From Hyphomicrobiales bacterium (GTDB lineage: Bacteria; Pseudomonadota; Alphaproteobacteria; Rhizobiales; Aestuariivirgaceae), in NCBI GenBank assembly GCA_026996935.1, contig JALWJW010000133.1:1-5050 (forward strand): a DNA stretch of 5,050 bases, read 5' to 3'. Position 1 is the first letter of the stretch; each line of letters begins with the position of its first letter. Of the stretch, positions 1 to 5,050 are shown in pieces. Made by a program: the position numbers and the translations under genes. The notes under the pieces are model-generated. The model did not search any database. It worked only from the letters and a program-made list of their open reading frames with translations, and was not told the origin of the DNA.

Positions 1-243
1 GGCCCCGCTTGTCACTTCGCGCAAATCATCATCATTGCCAACGCAGGCAAAGACCACGTCTGCATCAACTGCAGCTTCTGCCGGGGTGAACCCGTGACTG
101 CCGCCAAATTCGCTAACCCATTTGGCCGCTTTTGCTGTGGTACGGTTATAAACTGAAACGTCAAACCCGCCTTTGGTTTTCAAGTATCCAGCCATCGGGT
201 AACCCATAACGCCAAGGCCAATGAAGCAGAGTTTTAAAGACAT
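1..243 (-). CDS. NAD(P)-dependent beta-hydroxyacid dehydrogenase (3-hydroxyisobutyrate dehydrogenase type), N-terminal part
   Basis: Partial gene: the first 81 codons are present and the 3' end lies beyond the left edge. The translation begins MSLKLCFIGLGVMGYPMAGY. This is the Rossmann dinucleotide-binding start of the beta-hydroxyacid dehydrogenase superfamily, with G9-x-G11-x-x-G14 followed by the family's P16-M-A. Residues N33-R34-T35 close the second beta strand; an Arg here usually goes with NADP preference, though this is only suggestive. A second conserved strand reads VVFACVGNDDDLREV (63-77). The family oxidises 3-hydroxy acids (3-hydroxyisobutyrate, tartronate semialdehyde and related compounds) in the cytoplasm, and the catalytic Lys and substrate domain would lie in the missing C-terminal part. 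The start is supported by an AGGA ribosome-binding site (complement of 252-255), 8 nt before the ATG. The gene is divergent from the threonine ammonia-lyase gene. The exact substrate cannot be assigned from this fragment. Confidence 0.9.
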   Translation of the reverse strand, partial: MSLKLCFIGLGVMGYPMAGYLKTKGGFDVSVYNRTTAKAAKWVSEFGGSHGFTPAEAAVDADVVFACVGNDDDLREVTSGA

Positions 244-383
244 CAGATTATTCCTGTTTTCAAAAGATAGAATGAATGCGTAAAAAGGTAACATCGCGCT
301 TTGGTTTTGGCCATGTTAGTTGAACCACATGATAAACTAGATTCTTTATTGCGCAACCAAACAGACAACGGGCGACCTTTAAA
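244..383. promoter_or_regulatory. Divergent intergenic promoter region
   Basis: This 140-bp gap separates two genes transcribed away from each other, so promoters for both are expected here. Rightward, one weak candidate pairs TTGGCC (307-312) with GATAAA (331-336) at 18 bp spacing; another pairs TTGAAC (320-325) with TTTATT (345-350) at a long 19 bp. Neither is a good match to sigma-70 consensus. An inverted pair TTTGGTT (300-306) / AACCAAA (355-361) brackets the rightward candidates and could be a regulator site, but seven bases is short enough to be chance. No strong leftward promoter was recognised. The promoter positions are inference from gene orientation. Confidence 0.4.
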
Positions 384-1613
384 ATGGCGATCTCATTTGA
401 CGATATTAAATCTGCCGCTGAAATTATAAAAGGCCATGTGGAGCAAACACCGCTGGTTTCGGCTCATGCTATTTCTGAGATGTTGGGGTGCGAGCTTTTT
501 ATCAAACTTGAAAACCAGCAAGTCACCTCCTCTTTTAAAGATCGTGGCGCATTGGTGAAACTTTCGTCTTTAACCGATGATGAAAAAGCGCGCGGCGTGG
601 TGGCAATGTCTGCGGGCAATCACGCGCAATCAGTGGCCTTTCATGCCAACCGTTTAGGTATTCCCGCCACTATTGTCATGCCGGAAGCCACACCGTTCAC
701 TAAAGTTGAGCGCACACAAAAACATGGCGCCGAAGTTGTTTTATCGGGCGAAAATCTGGTTGAAGCCCAGGCCAAAGTGGAAGAACTAATCGTCAGCCGT
801 AACCTTACACAGGTTCACCCGTTTGATGATGACAAGGTGATTGCGGGGCAAGGCACCGTAGCAATGGAGATGCTCGAACAACAGTCTGACCTTGATTGCC
901 TCATCGTCCCTATTGGCGGTGGCGGGCTTATTTCCGGTTGTGCCATTGCGGCCAAAGCCATCAAGCCCGAAATTGAAATTATCGGGGCCGAAGCTGAACG
1001 CTTTCCTTCTATGTATCATGCATTGCGTGGTGAGCCGTCTGTTTGTGGCGGGGCAACACTGGCAGAAGGCATTGCGGTCAAAGAAGTGGCGGCGCGAACG
1101 GTGGCCTATACCAAACCTTTAATCAGTGCCGTGCGCCTTGCCAGTGAAACCAATATTGAACGCGCGGTGTTTTTGCTCCTTACCCGACAGAAAACCTTGG
1201 CTGAAGGGGCTGCCGCAACAGGTCTTGCCACCATATTGGCCGATCCCGAATATTTTAAAGGTCGTAAAGTGGGCATCGTGCTTACTGGCGGGAATATTGA
1301 CCCGCGGGTTTTAGCATCGATCTCCTATCGTGAATTAGAGCGCGAACAACGAATTGTGAACCTTCGGTTCCACATTGATGATAAGCCTGGCATGTTGGCA
1401 AAAATCACCACTCTTTTAGGTGATGAAGGGGCAAACATTTTAGAAGTTTCGCATCATCGTATGTATCTTGATATCTCGGCCAAGGGCGCGCAATTGGATA
1501 TTATGGTGGAAACACGTGACGCAAGCCATGCAAATTCTGTCGTTGAAAAGCTTAGAACCCTTGGGCTTGATTTAGAGGTTTTGGCCAATTCAGCAGATAA
1601 CAAACGGCACTAA
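384..1613 (+). CDS. ilvA: Threonine ammonia-lyase (threonine dehydratase), single ACT domain
   Basis: PLP-dependent cytoplasmic enzyme (EC 4.3.1.19) that deaminates L-threonine to 2-oxobutyrate and ammonia, feeding isoleucine synthesis or threonine catabolism. Residues 1-320 form the fold-type II PLP domain. K52 in SSFKDRGA (49-56) is the expected Schiff-base lysine, SAGNHAQ (76-82) is the conserved substrate/cofactor loop, and GGGGLISG (178-185) is the phosphate-binding glycine loop. TLAEGAAA (271-278) and TGGNID (301-306) are the usual C-terminal active-site segments. A single ACT domain occupies about 328-400 (LRFHIDDKPGMLAKI onward). At 409 residues the protein fits the single-ACT class rather than the roughly 510-residue biosynthetic IlvA with a two-part regulatory domain, so the symbol could equally be tdcB-like, and its effector is unknown. 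ATG 384 is the first ATG after an in-frame TAA at 333-335. The ribosome-binding site is weak. The gene looks intact. Confidence 0.93.
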   Translation: MAISFDDIKSAAEIIKGHVEQTPLVSAHAISEMLGCELFIKLENQQVTSSFKDRGALVKLSSLTDDEKARGVVAMSAGNHAQSVAFHANRLGIPATIVMPEATPFTKVERTQKHGAEVVLSGENLVEAQAKVEELIVSRNLTQVHPFDDDKVIAGQGTVAMEMLEQQSDLDCLIVPIGGGGLISGCAIAAKAIKPEIEIIGAEAERFPSMYHALRGEPSVCGGATLAEGIAVKEVAARTVAYTKPLISAVRLASETNIERAVFLLLTRQKTLAEGAAATGLATILADPEYFKGRKVGIVLTGGNIDPRVLASISYRELEREQRIVNLRFHIDDKPGMLAKITTLLGDEGANILEVSHHRMYLDISAKGAQLDIMVETRDASHANSVVEKLRTLGLDLEVLANSADNKRH

Positions 1614-1625
1614 CTGGTTGGGCAA

Positions 1626-1640
1626 GCAGCGGAACGCTGC
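1626..1640 (+). terminator. Small GC-rich hairpin after the threonine ammonia-lyase gene
   Basis: GCAGCG, loop GAA, CGCTGC: a perfect 6-bp stem starting 12 nt after the stop codon. It is followed at once by a second small stem CTGCA (1637-1641) / TGCAG (1646-1650), which overlaps and so competes with it. The position suits transcript termination or 3'-end protection, but no run of T follows, so it does not meet the classical intrinsic-terminator pattern. The hairpin is seen directly; its role is inference. Confidence 0.3.
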
Positions 1641-1650
1641 AGATGTGCAG

Positions 1651-1769
1651 ATTTGACCCACCGAAGGCCGGTTTTTCGCGCTCGCTGGTCTGCGTTAGCT
1701 TCCGCTTATGGTCACCCGGACCACTGCACGAAACCTGCCTTGCCAGCAAACGCGAAAAACCGATCAAAT
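1651..1769. repeat. Large imperfect inverted repeat in the spacer
   Basis: Arms at 1669-1688 and 1743-1762 pair over 20 bp with two mismatches. The outer 12 bases, CGGTTTTTCGCG against CGCGAAAAACCG, are perfect. Further out, ATTTGA (1651-1656) can pair with TCAAAT (1764-1769). The 54-nt interior contains a 5-bp hairpin, TGGTC (1709-1713) / GACCA (1719-1723) with loop ACCCG. A smaller alternative stem, ACCG (1660-1663) / CGGT (1669-1672) followed by TTTTC, could work as a weak rightward terminator. I see no plausible protein in the spacer: the minus-strand open frame across it overlaps the 3' end of the upstream gene and has no recognisable motif. Possible identities are a dispersed intergenic repeat, a structured RNA or a bidirectional terminator. 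Confidence 0.6.
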
Positions 1770-1866
1770 GACCAAACATTAAAACATCTTGCTCTAAACC
1801 TTTAATTTGTTGAGATTTATTCAAATCGTCTTACCAACGCCGCTTTGAGGTGGTAAACTCAGCGTC
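1763..1866 (+). promoter_or_regulatory. AT-rich upstream region of the permease gene
   Basis: This stretch between the large inverted repeat and the permease start is visibly AT-rich up to about 1830 and is the likely site of the permease promoter, since the upstream gene is separated from it by strong secondary structure. I could not pick a convincing -35/-10 pair. The only Shine-Dalgarno-like string is GAGG (1847-1850), 16 nt before the first ATG, which is too far for a normal site. Confidence 0.3.
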
Positions 1867-3633
1867 ATGCATATGTGGCTGACTTTTGCGATTATCGCTA
1901 TCACTATTTTTCTGTTCGCCAGCGAATGGATTGAGATGGAGCTGACCGCCCTTGGGGTGATTGTCGCGCTGTTAATCTTATTCGAAGTCATTCCGCTGGT
2001 TGAGGGTGAAACGGTTGTTTTAAGCACCTCAACCCTGCTTTCTGGTTTTGCCAACACAGCACTTATCACCATCTTGGCCCTGCTGGTGATCGGGCAAGGC
2101 CTGCACCAGTCAGGCGCACTGGACGGGGTAACGCAAATTTTATCCAAAACCCGAAAATCACGGGCATCCTTAATTATTTTTGCCTGCCTGATCGGTGCTG
2201 GCATTATGAGTGCTTTTATGAACAACACGCCTGTTGTGGTGATGTTTATTCCCATTGTTGCCGCATTGGCCAATCGTTATGGCCCCGGTGCCGGGCGCAT
2301 GCTCATCCCGCTTTCTTACATCACGATTTTGGGAGGCATGTTGACCATTGTCGGATCTTCAACCAACTTACTTGTAGCTGGATTAGTTGAAGCAACCAGC
2401 GATATGAAGATTGGTTTTTTTGATTTATTTATGCCCGGCATTATTCTGGCCGGCATTGGCACTATTTATGTATTGTTTATTGCCCCGTTTTTATTACCAC
2501 GCCAATCAGGCAAAACCGACAAAGACAAAACGGCGCGCAGTGGTATTCAGTTTTTAGCCCGGTTGGATTTAAACAAAGAGCACAAACTGGTGGGCCAAAA
2601 AAGCCAAATGGGCATTTTTCCTGATCTTAAAGATGTCACCGTGCGGCTGATAAAACGCGGTAAAACCGTGTTATTACCTCCTTTTGAAGATGTTGTTTTA
2701 TCAGTGGGTGACATTGTGCAATTTGCAGGCACGCGCGAACAGGTTTCGCGTTTGGTTGACTTCAACACGCGCGGTGAACATTTCATGCTGGCAGAAGCAG
2801 CTATTGCGCCTGCCTCGCGACTTGGCGGGCGACCAATTGTTGATGAAGAATTTACTGAACAAACCAATTTCTTTATTGCCGGCATTCAACGCCACCGCCG
2901 CATGACGCGCGATTTACGCAATAAAATCAGATTACGGCCAGGTGACGTGTTATTGGTAGCAGGAACTAAAAAAAACATCCGTAAATTGCGCCTTGATCGC
3001 GATTTAATGGTGCTTGATGGGTCTGTCTCCACTATCCATGCCTTTACCAAAGCCAATCAGGCCTTAGCTATTTTTGCCGGCGTAGTTTTAGCATCGGCCA
3101 CGGGGTTGTTGCCGATTGTGGTTGCGGCGATTCTTGGTGCCCTGGTAATGATCGGAACCGGTTGTTTAAGTCTTGGTCAAGCCAGTCGGGCCATTGATCG
3201 CCAAATCGTATTGCTTATTGCCGCCTCTATAGCAATGGCGCAGGCTCTGGAAAAAACAGGCGGTGCTCACTTTGTGGCCCAGCATTTGGTGGATGTACTT
3301 GATGGCCAGTCTGTGCCTGTAATCCTGTCGGCATTGTTTATTGTTATCGCTATCTTGACCAACCTTCTGTCCAACAACGCTACGGCCTTGCTATTCACCC
3401 CTATTGCCATATCCATTGCTGCCTCGCTTGGTGTTTCACCCACCCCGTTTATTCATGCGGTTATTTTTGCTGCCAATTGTTCGTTTGCCTCGCCGATGGG
3501 GTATCAAACCAATTTGCTGGTGATGCGGCCCGGCAATTATCGCTTTAACGACTTTTTGCGTACTGGTGGACCTTTGGTTGTGATTATATGGTTGTCATTT
3601 TCACTCATTGCACCGTGGTATTATTCACTTTAA
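1867..3633 (+). CDS. SLC13-family (DASS/ArsB-NhaD-like) permease with tandem RCK_C domains
   Basis: Inner-membrane secondary transporter of 588 residues. The N-terminal half (about 1-210) holds roughly five to six hydrophobic segments. A soluble cytoplasmic insert follows at about 212-385 with two RCK_C (TrkA-C) units, each ending in its typical strand: DVVLSVGDIVQFAG (275-288) and IRLRPGDVLLVAG (354-366). The C-terminal half (about 396-588) is again membrane-spanning. Each half carries the family's paired substrate-site motifs: MNNTP (118-122) with GSSTNLL (163-169), and LLSNNAT (500-506) with SPMGYQTNLLV (542-552). These correspond to the Ser-Asn-Thr type motifs that bind the anion and sodium in DASS carriers. 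Relatives move sulfate, dicarboxylates or other anions; the substrate here cannot be called. RCK_C domains usually bind small ligands and gate transport. The reading frame has TGA at 1846-1848, so translation starts at ATG 1867 or at the in-frame ATG 1873. No ribosome-binding site sits at ideal distance from either. Confidence 0.9.
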   Translation: MHMWLTFAIIAITIFLFASEWIEMELTALGVIVALLILFEVIPLVEGETVVLSTSTLLSGFANTALITILALLVIGQGLHQSGALDGVTQILSKTRKSRASLIIFACLIGAGIMSAFMNNTPVVVMFIPIVAALANRYGPGAGRMLIPLSYITILGGMLTIVGSSTNLLVAGLVEATSDMKIGFFDLFMPGIILAGIGTIYVLFIAPFLLPRQSGKTDKDKTARSGIQFLARLDLNKEHKLVGQKSQMGIFPDLKDVTVRLIKRGKTVLLPPFEDVVLSVGDIVQFAGTREQVSRLVDFNTRGEHFMLAEAAIAPASRLGGRPIVDEEFTEQTNFFIAGIQRHRRMTRDLRNKIRLRPGDVLLVAGTKKNIRKLRLDRDLMVLDGSVSTIHAFTKANQALAIFAGVVLASATGLLPIVVAAILGALVMIGTGCLSLGQASRAIDRQIVLLIAASIAMAQALEKTGGAHFVAQHLVDVLDGQSVPVILSALFIVIAILTNLLSNNATALLFTPIAISIAASLGVSPTPFIHAVIFAANCSFASPMGYQTNLLVMRPGNYRFNDFLRTGGPLVVIIWLSFSLIAPWYYSL

Positions 3634-3658
3634 ACTACCAAAAACAGACAATTACATT

Positions 3659-3776
3659 GCACTAGTGCGTGTCGCGTTTAAATAGATTCAAGCATTCACT
3701 TGCTGATATGAGGCAGGCCTTGAGAAACAAGGCCGTTCATGCCGGCAAAGTGAATTCAATTCAACGCGACAGGCAC
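3659..3776. repeat. Nested long palindrome (cruciform-capable element) between permease and bpt
   Basis: The outer arms, 3665-3678 and 3763-3776, pair over 14 positions with one mismatch; their inner nine bases TGTCGCGTT / AACGCGACA are perfect. An inner stem ATTCACTT (3694-3701) / AAGTGAAT (3748-3755) continues the structure. The tip is a perfect 7-bp hairpin GGCCTTG (3716-3722) / CAAGGCC (3728-3734) with loop AGAAA, extended by GGCA (3712-3715) / TGCC (3740-3743) across a 5-nt bulge. A 10-bp perfect palindrome GCACTAGTGC (3659-3668) overlaps the left edge. The element fills most of the 211-bp spacer. No T-run follows any stem on either strand, which argues against a simple intrinsic terminator. 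A dispersed palindromic repeat is the likeliest identity; an RNA processing or mRNA-stabilising structure is an alternative. Confidence 0.7.
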
Positions 3777-3831
3777 CAAAGCGGCACAACGCAACACTAT
3801 CGTAGCGCCATCGTTGAAACATTGCACAAGC

Positions 3832-3836
3832 AAGGA
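3832..3836 (+). promoter_or_regulatory. Ribosome-binding site that sets the GTG start of bpt
   Basis: AAGGA lies 8 nt before GTG 3845. The frame has a TGA at 3815-3817 and no ATG between that stop and the GTG. The first in-frame downstream ATG is well inside the conserved domain, so GTG 3845 is the supported start. Confidence 0.75.
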
Positions 3837-3844
3837 AAGTTATA

Positions 3845-4609
3845 GTGACTATTGAGCGTCCTGAGTTTCCCCAGTTTTTTATTACTGAAGCTGCACCCTG
3901 CCCTTATATTGACGGGAAAGTGGAACGGAAGGTGTTCACCCATTTGGTTGGTAATGAAGCCGTCACATTGAATAATGTTTTGGCTAATGGCGGGTTTCGG
4001 CGCAGTCAGAATATCGCTTATCGTCCGTCGTGCGAAGATTGTCATGCTTGCGTGTCTGTACGCATTCCTGTTGATAAATTCATCTGGAAAAAGCGCTTTT
4101 TACGAGTTTTAAAGCGTAATAAACACCTGTCATCACACACTATGCCTGCTGTTACAACACCAGAACAATTCTCGTTATTTTCTGACTATGTGGCTTCTCG
4201 ACATGGCGATGGCGGTATGGCTGACATGACTGTTTTGGACTTTTCTGCCATGGTGGAAGAAAGTTCTGTCAACACCAATTTGATTGAGTATCGCCGACAA
4301 CCGCAAATTTCCCTTGCCGCACCAGCAATCCCAAATGGTCGTCAAACCGGAGACCTAGAAGCTGTTGCTTTAACCGACCGGCTCGCTGACGGTTTGTCAA
4401 TGATTTATAGTTTTTTTGATATAGACCTTGCCTCGCAGTCGCTTGGCACTTTTATGATTCTGGATCATATTCAAAAAGCCAAAAAAATGGGCCTTCCTTA
4501 CCTTTATTTGGGCTATTGGATTAACGGATCACAAAAAATGTCGTACAAAGCCGATTTTTTACCTCAAGAGCGTTTGGGAGAAAATGGCTGGGTTTTGGTT
4601 GATGCATAA
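3845..4609 (+). CDS. bpt: Aspartate/glutamate leucyltransferase (leucyl/arginyl-tRNA-protein transferase)
   Basis: A 254-residue cytoplasmic aminoacyl-tRNA-protein transferase of the ATE/Bpt family. Bpt moves leucine from Leu-tRNA to proteins with N-terminal Asp or Glu, marking them for ClpS-ClpAP degradation in the bacterial N-degron pathway. The ATE N-terminal domain is clear: C19-P-Y in the CPY[IL]-G element, GGFRRSQNIAYRPSC (49-63), the C63-x-x-C66-x-x-C69 cluster, and the basic stretch KKRFLRVLKRN (82-92). Cys residues equivalent to these bind a metal or Fe-S cluster in studied relatives. The GNAT-like C-terminal domain follows, with ALTDRLADGLSMIYSFFD (175-192), LGTFMILDHI (200-209) and YLYLGYWINGSQKMSYKADF (219-238). 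Between NLIEYR (145-150) and LEAVALTDR (171-179) there is a segment of about 20 residues that seems longer than usual. Whether it prefers Leu or Arg is inferred from the family. It is preceded by its own spacer and probably its own promoter. Confidence 0.94.
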   Translation: MTIERPEFPQFFITEAAPCPYIDGKVERKVFTHLVGNEAVTLNNVLANGGFRRSQNIAYRPSCEDCHACVSVRIPVDKFIWKKRFLRVLKRNKHLSSHTMPAVTTPEQFSLFSDYVASRHGDGGMADMTVLDFSAMVEESSVNTNLIEYRRQPQISLAAPAIPNGRQTGDLEAVALTDRLADGLSMIYSFFDIDLASQSLGTFMILDHIQKAKKMGLPYLYLGYWINGSQKMSYKADFLPQERLGENGWVLVDA

Positions 4610-4662
4610 TCTTAAAAACAACGCGTTAAGGTAAACAACAAACTAACGCCATGCCGCATTGC

Positions 4663-4700
4663 AACTATCTGCTTAAGCAGTTAGTTTAAAAGCAGTTAGT
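4663..4700. promoter_or_regulatory. 24-bp palindrome plus direct half-site repeat (operator or terminator)
   Basis: Positions 4663-4686 form a near-perfect palindrome, 12-bp half-sites with one mismatch, around the perfect 12-mer CTGCTTAAGCAG (4669-4680). The right half-site recurs as an exact direct repeat: AAGCAGTTAGT at 4675-4685 and 4690-4700, with a 15-bp period. The array ends 16 bp before the next gene's ATG, which suits a dimeric repressor site. As RNA, the palindrome can form a 10-bp stem with a TTAA loop 54 nt after the bpt stop, followed by only a short T stretch, so a weak terminator is the alternative. No regulator is encoded in the window. Confidence 0.5.
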
Positions 4701-4716
4701 GGGATGAGAGTACAAA

Positions 4717-5050
4717 ATGTTAGAAGGCTTAAAAGACCCTTTGGCCGTGGTGCAAGCGGCTAGTTTGCTAGATAAAAAACTGCAAAAAGTCGGGTTATAT
4801 ATTTCAACATCTACCGATTTTGAAGAATTTGAACGCGTGCGTCTGAATGAAACCTGCGCCAGCGATGTGTCGCCGATGTTTGATACGTCAATCAATCAAT
4901 TAAATGCCAGTAACGCGTTTTGGATTTCTCTACGTACCAAAAAGGGCAAATTAGGCGCAATTCAGGCTTTTCGTCTTGATACAGCCGATGGCACTTTGGC
5001 TGATTGGGCCATGCGCTGGATGGTAGGGCTTTATATTTTGCGATCTGAGC
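4717..5050 (+). CDS. Unrecognised protein, N-terminal part
   Basis: Open frame of 111 complete codons, cut by the right edge. The translation starts MLEGLKDPLAVVQAASLLDK and contains TDFEEFERVRLNET, SPMFDTSINQL, FWISLRTKKGKLGAIQAFRL and WAMRWMVGLYI. I do not recognise a named family. There is no signal peptide, and the composition is that of a soluble mixed alpha/beta protein. The FWISLRTKKGKLGAIQAFRL stretch looks like paired beta strands with a turn, as in acyltransferase-like (GNAT) folds, but no acetyl-CoA loop is visible in the part present, so no function is assigned. The frame has TGA at 4705-4707 and ATG 4717 is the first start after it, with a GAGAG string (4706-4710) 6 nt upstream. 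That stop, the lack of internal stops and codon use like that of bpt support it as a real gene. Confidence 0.7.
   Translation, partial: MLEGLKDPLAVVQAASLLDKKLQKVGLYISTSTDFEEFERVRLNETCASDVSPMFDTSINQLNASNAFWISLRTKKGKLGAIQAFRLDTADGTLADWAMRWMVGLYILRSE

Noticed and set aside
340..344. GANTC sites (GATTC at 340-344 and 3685-3689) as possible CcrM-methylation control points.
   Set aside because: The motif is short, also occurs inside coding sequence such as bpt, and nothing ties these copies to promoter elements.
1552..1824. A 90-codon minus-strand open frame covering the spacer after threonine ammonia-lyase.
   Set aside because: It overlaps the 3' end of a well-supported gene, lies mostly over inverted-repeat DNA, and its translation shows no domain or motif. 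It is most likely a by-product of the repeat.
1614..1866. A tRNA or other standard RNA gene in the large spacer.
   Set aside because: No cloverleaf, T-loop consensus or CCA-type end could be found; the pairing is a long simple inverted repeat.
1821..2273. A 150-codon minus-strand open frame opposite the 5' part of the permease gene.
   Set aside because: It is antisense to conserved transmembrane segments and has the composition of a mirror frame, with no recognisable family.
3716..3734. The perfect 7-bp hairpin GGCCTTG / CAAGGCC as an intrinsic terminator of the permease gene.
   Set aside because: No T-run follows on either strand, and the hairpin sits as the tip of a larger palindrome, so a repeat element explains it better.
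4704..4763. A short alternative reading frame from ATG 4704 ahead of the last gene.
   Set aside because: It runs only about 19 codons to a TAG and is out of frame with the well-supported ATG 4717 gene; no leader-peptide features such as codon runs are visible.

Overview
The window reads as ordinary chromosomal DNA of an alphaproteobacterium of moderate G+C content. The evidence is indirect: a leucyl/arginyl-tRNA-protein transferase of the bacterial Bpt type, a single-ACT-domain threonine ammonia-lyase, an SLC13-type permease with an RCK_C insert, and palindrome-rich intergenic spacers of the kind common in that class. The exact genus cannot be read from the sequence. No mobile-element gene, tRNA, rRNA, CRISPR array or defence-type gene is visible.

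Layout from left to right. (1) Positions 1-243, minus strand: the first 81 codons of a beta-hydroxyacid dehydrogenase (3-hydroxyisobutyrate dehydrogenase type) running off the left edge. (2) Positions 244-383: a 140-bp divergent promoter region. (3) Positions 384-1613, plus: threonine ammonia-lyase. (4) Positions 1614-1866: a 253-bp non-coding spacer with a large imperfect inverted repeat and several small hairpins. (5) Positions 1867-3633, plus: a 588-residue SLC13-like permease with two RCK_C domains between its membrane halves. (6) Positions 3634-3844: a spacer dominated by a nested palindrome of about 118 bp. (7) Positions 3845-4609, plus: bpt, with a GTG start. (8) Positions 4610-4716: a spacer with a 24-bp near-perfect palindrome and a direct repeat of its half-site. 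(9) Positions 4717-5050, plus: the start of an unrecognised protein cut by the right edge.

The plus-strand genes are co-directional, but each is separated from the next by a spacer of 107-253 bp with strong secondary-structure potential, so they look like separate transcription units rather than one operon. Their jobs are not obviously linked: amino-acid deamination (threonine to 2-oxobutyrate), anion or small-acid transport, and tagging of N-terminal Asp/Glu proteins for ClpS-dependent degradation. The two catabolic-looking enzymes at the left (hydroxyacid dehydrogenase and threonine ammonia-lyase) share a divergent promoter region and could be co-regulated, but this is inference.

The most noteworthy material is in the spacers. 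Three different structured palindromic elements lie in three successive intergenic gaps. They may be dispersed genomic repeats, terminators or, for the last one, an operator. No convincing new multi-gene system is visible.
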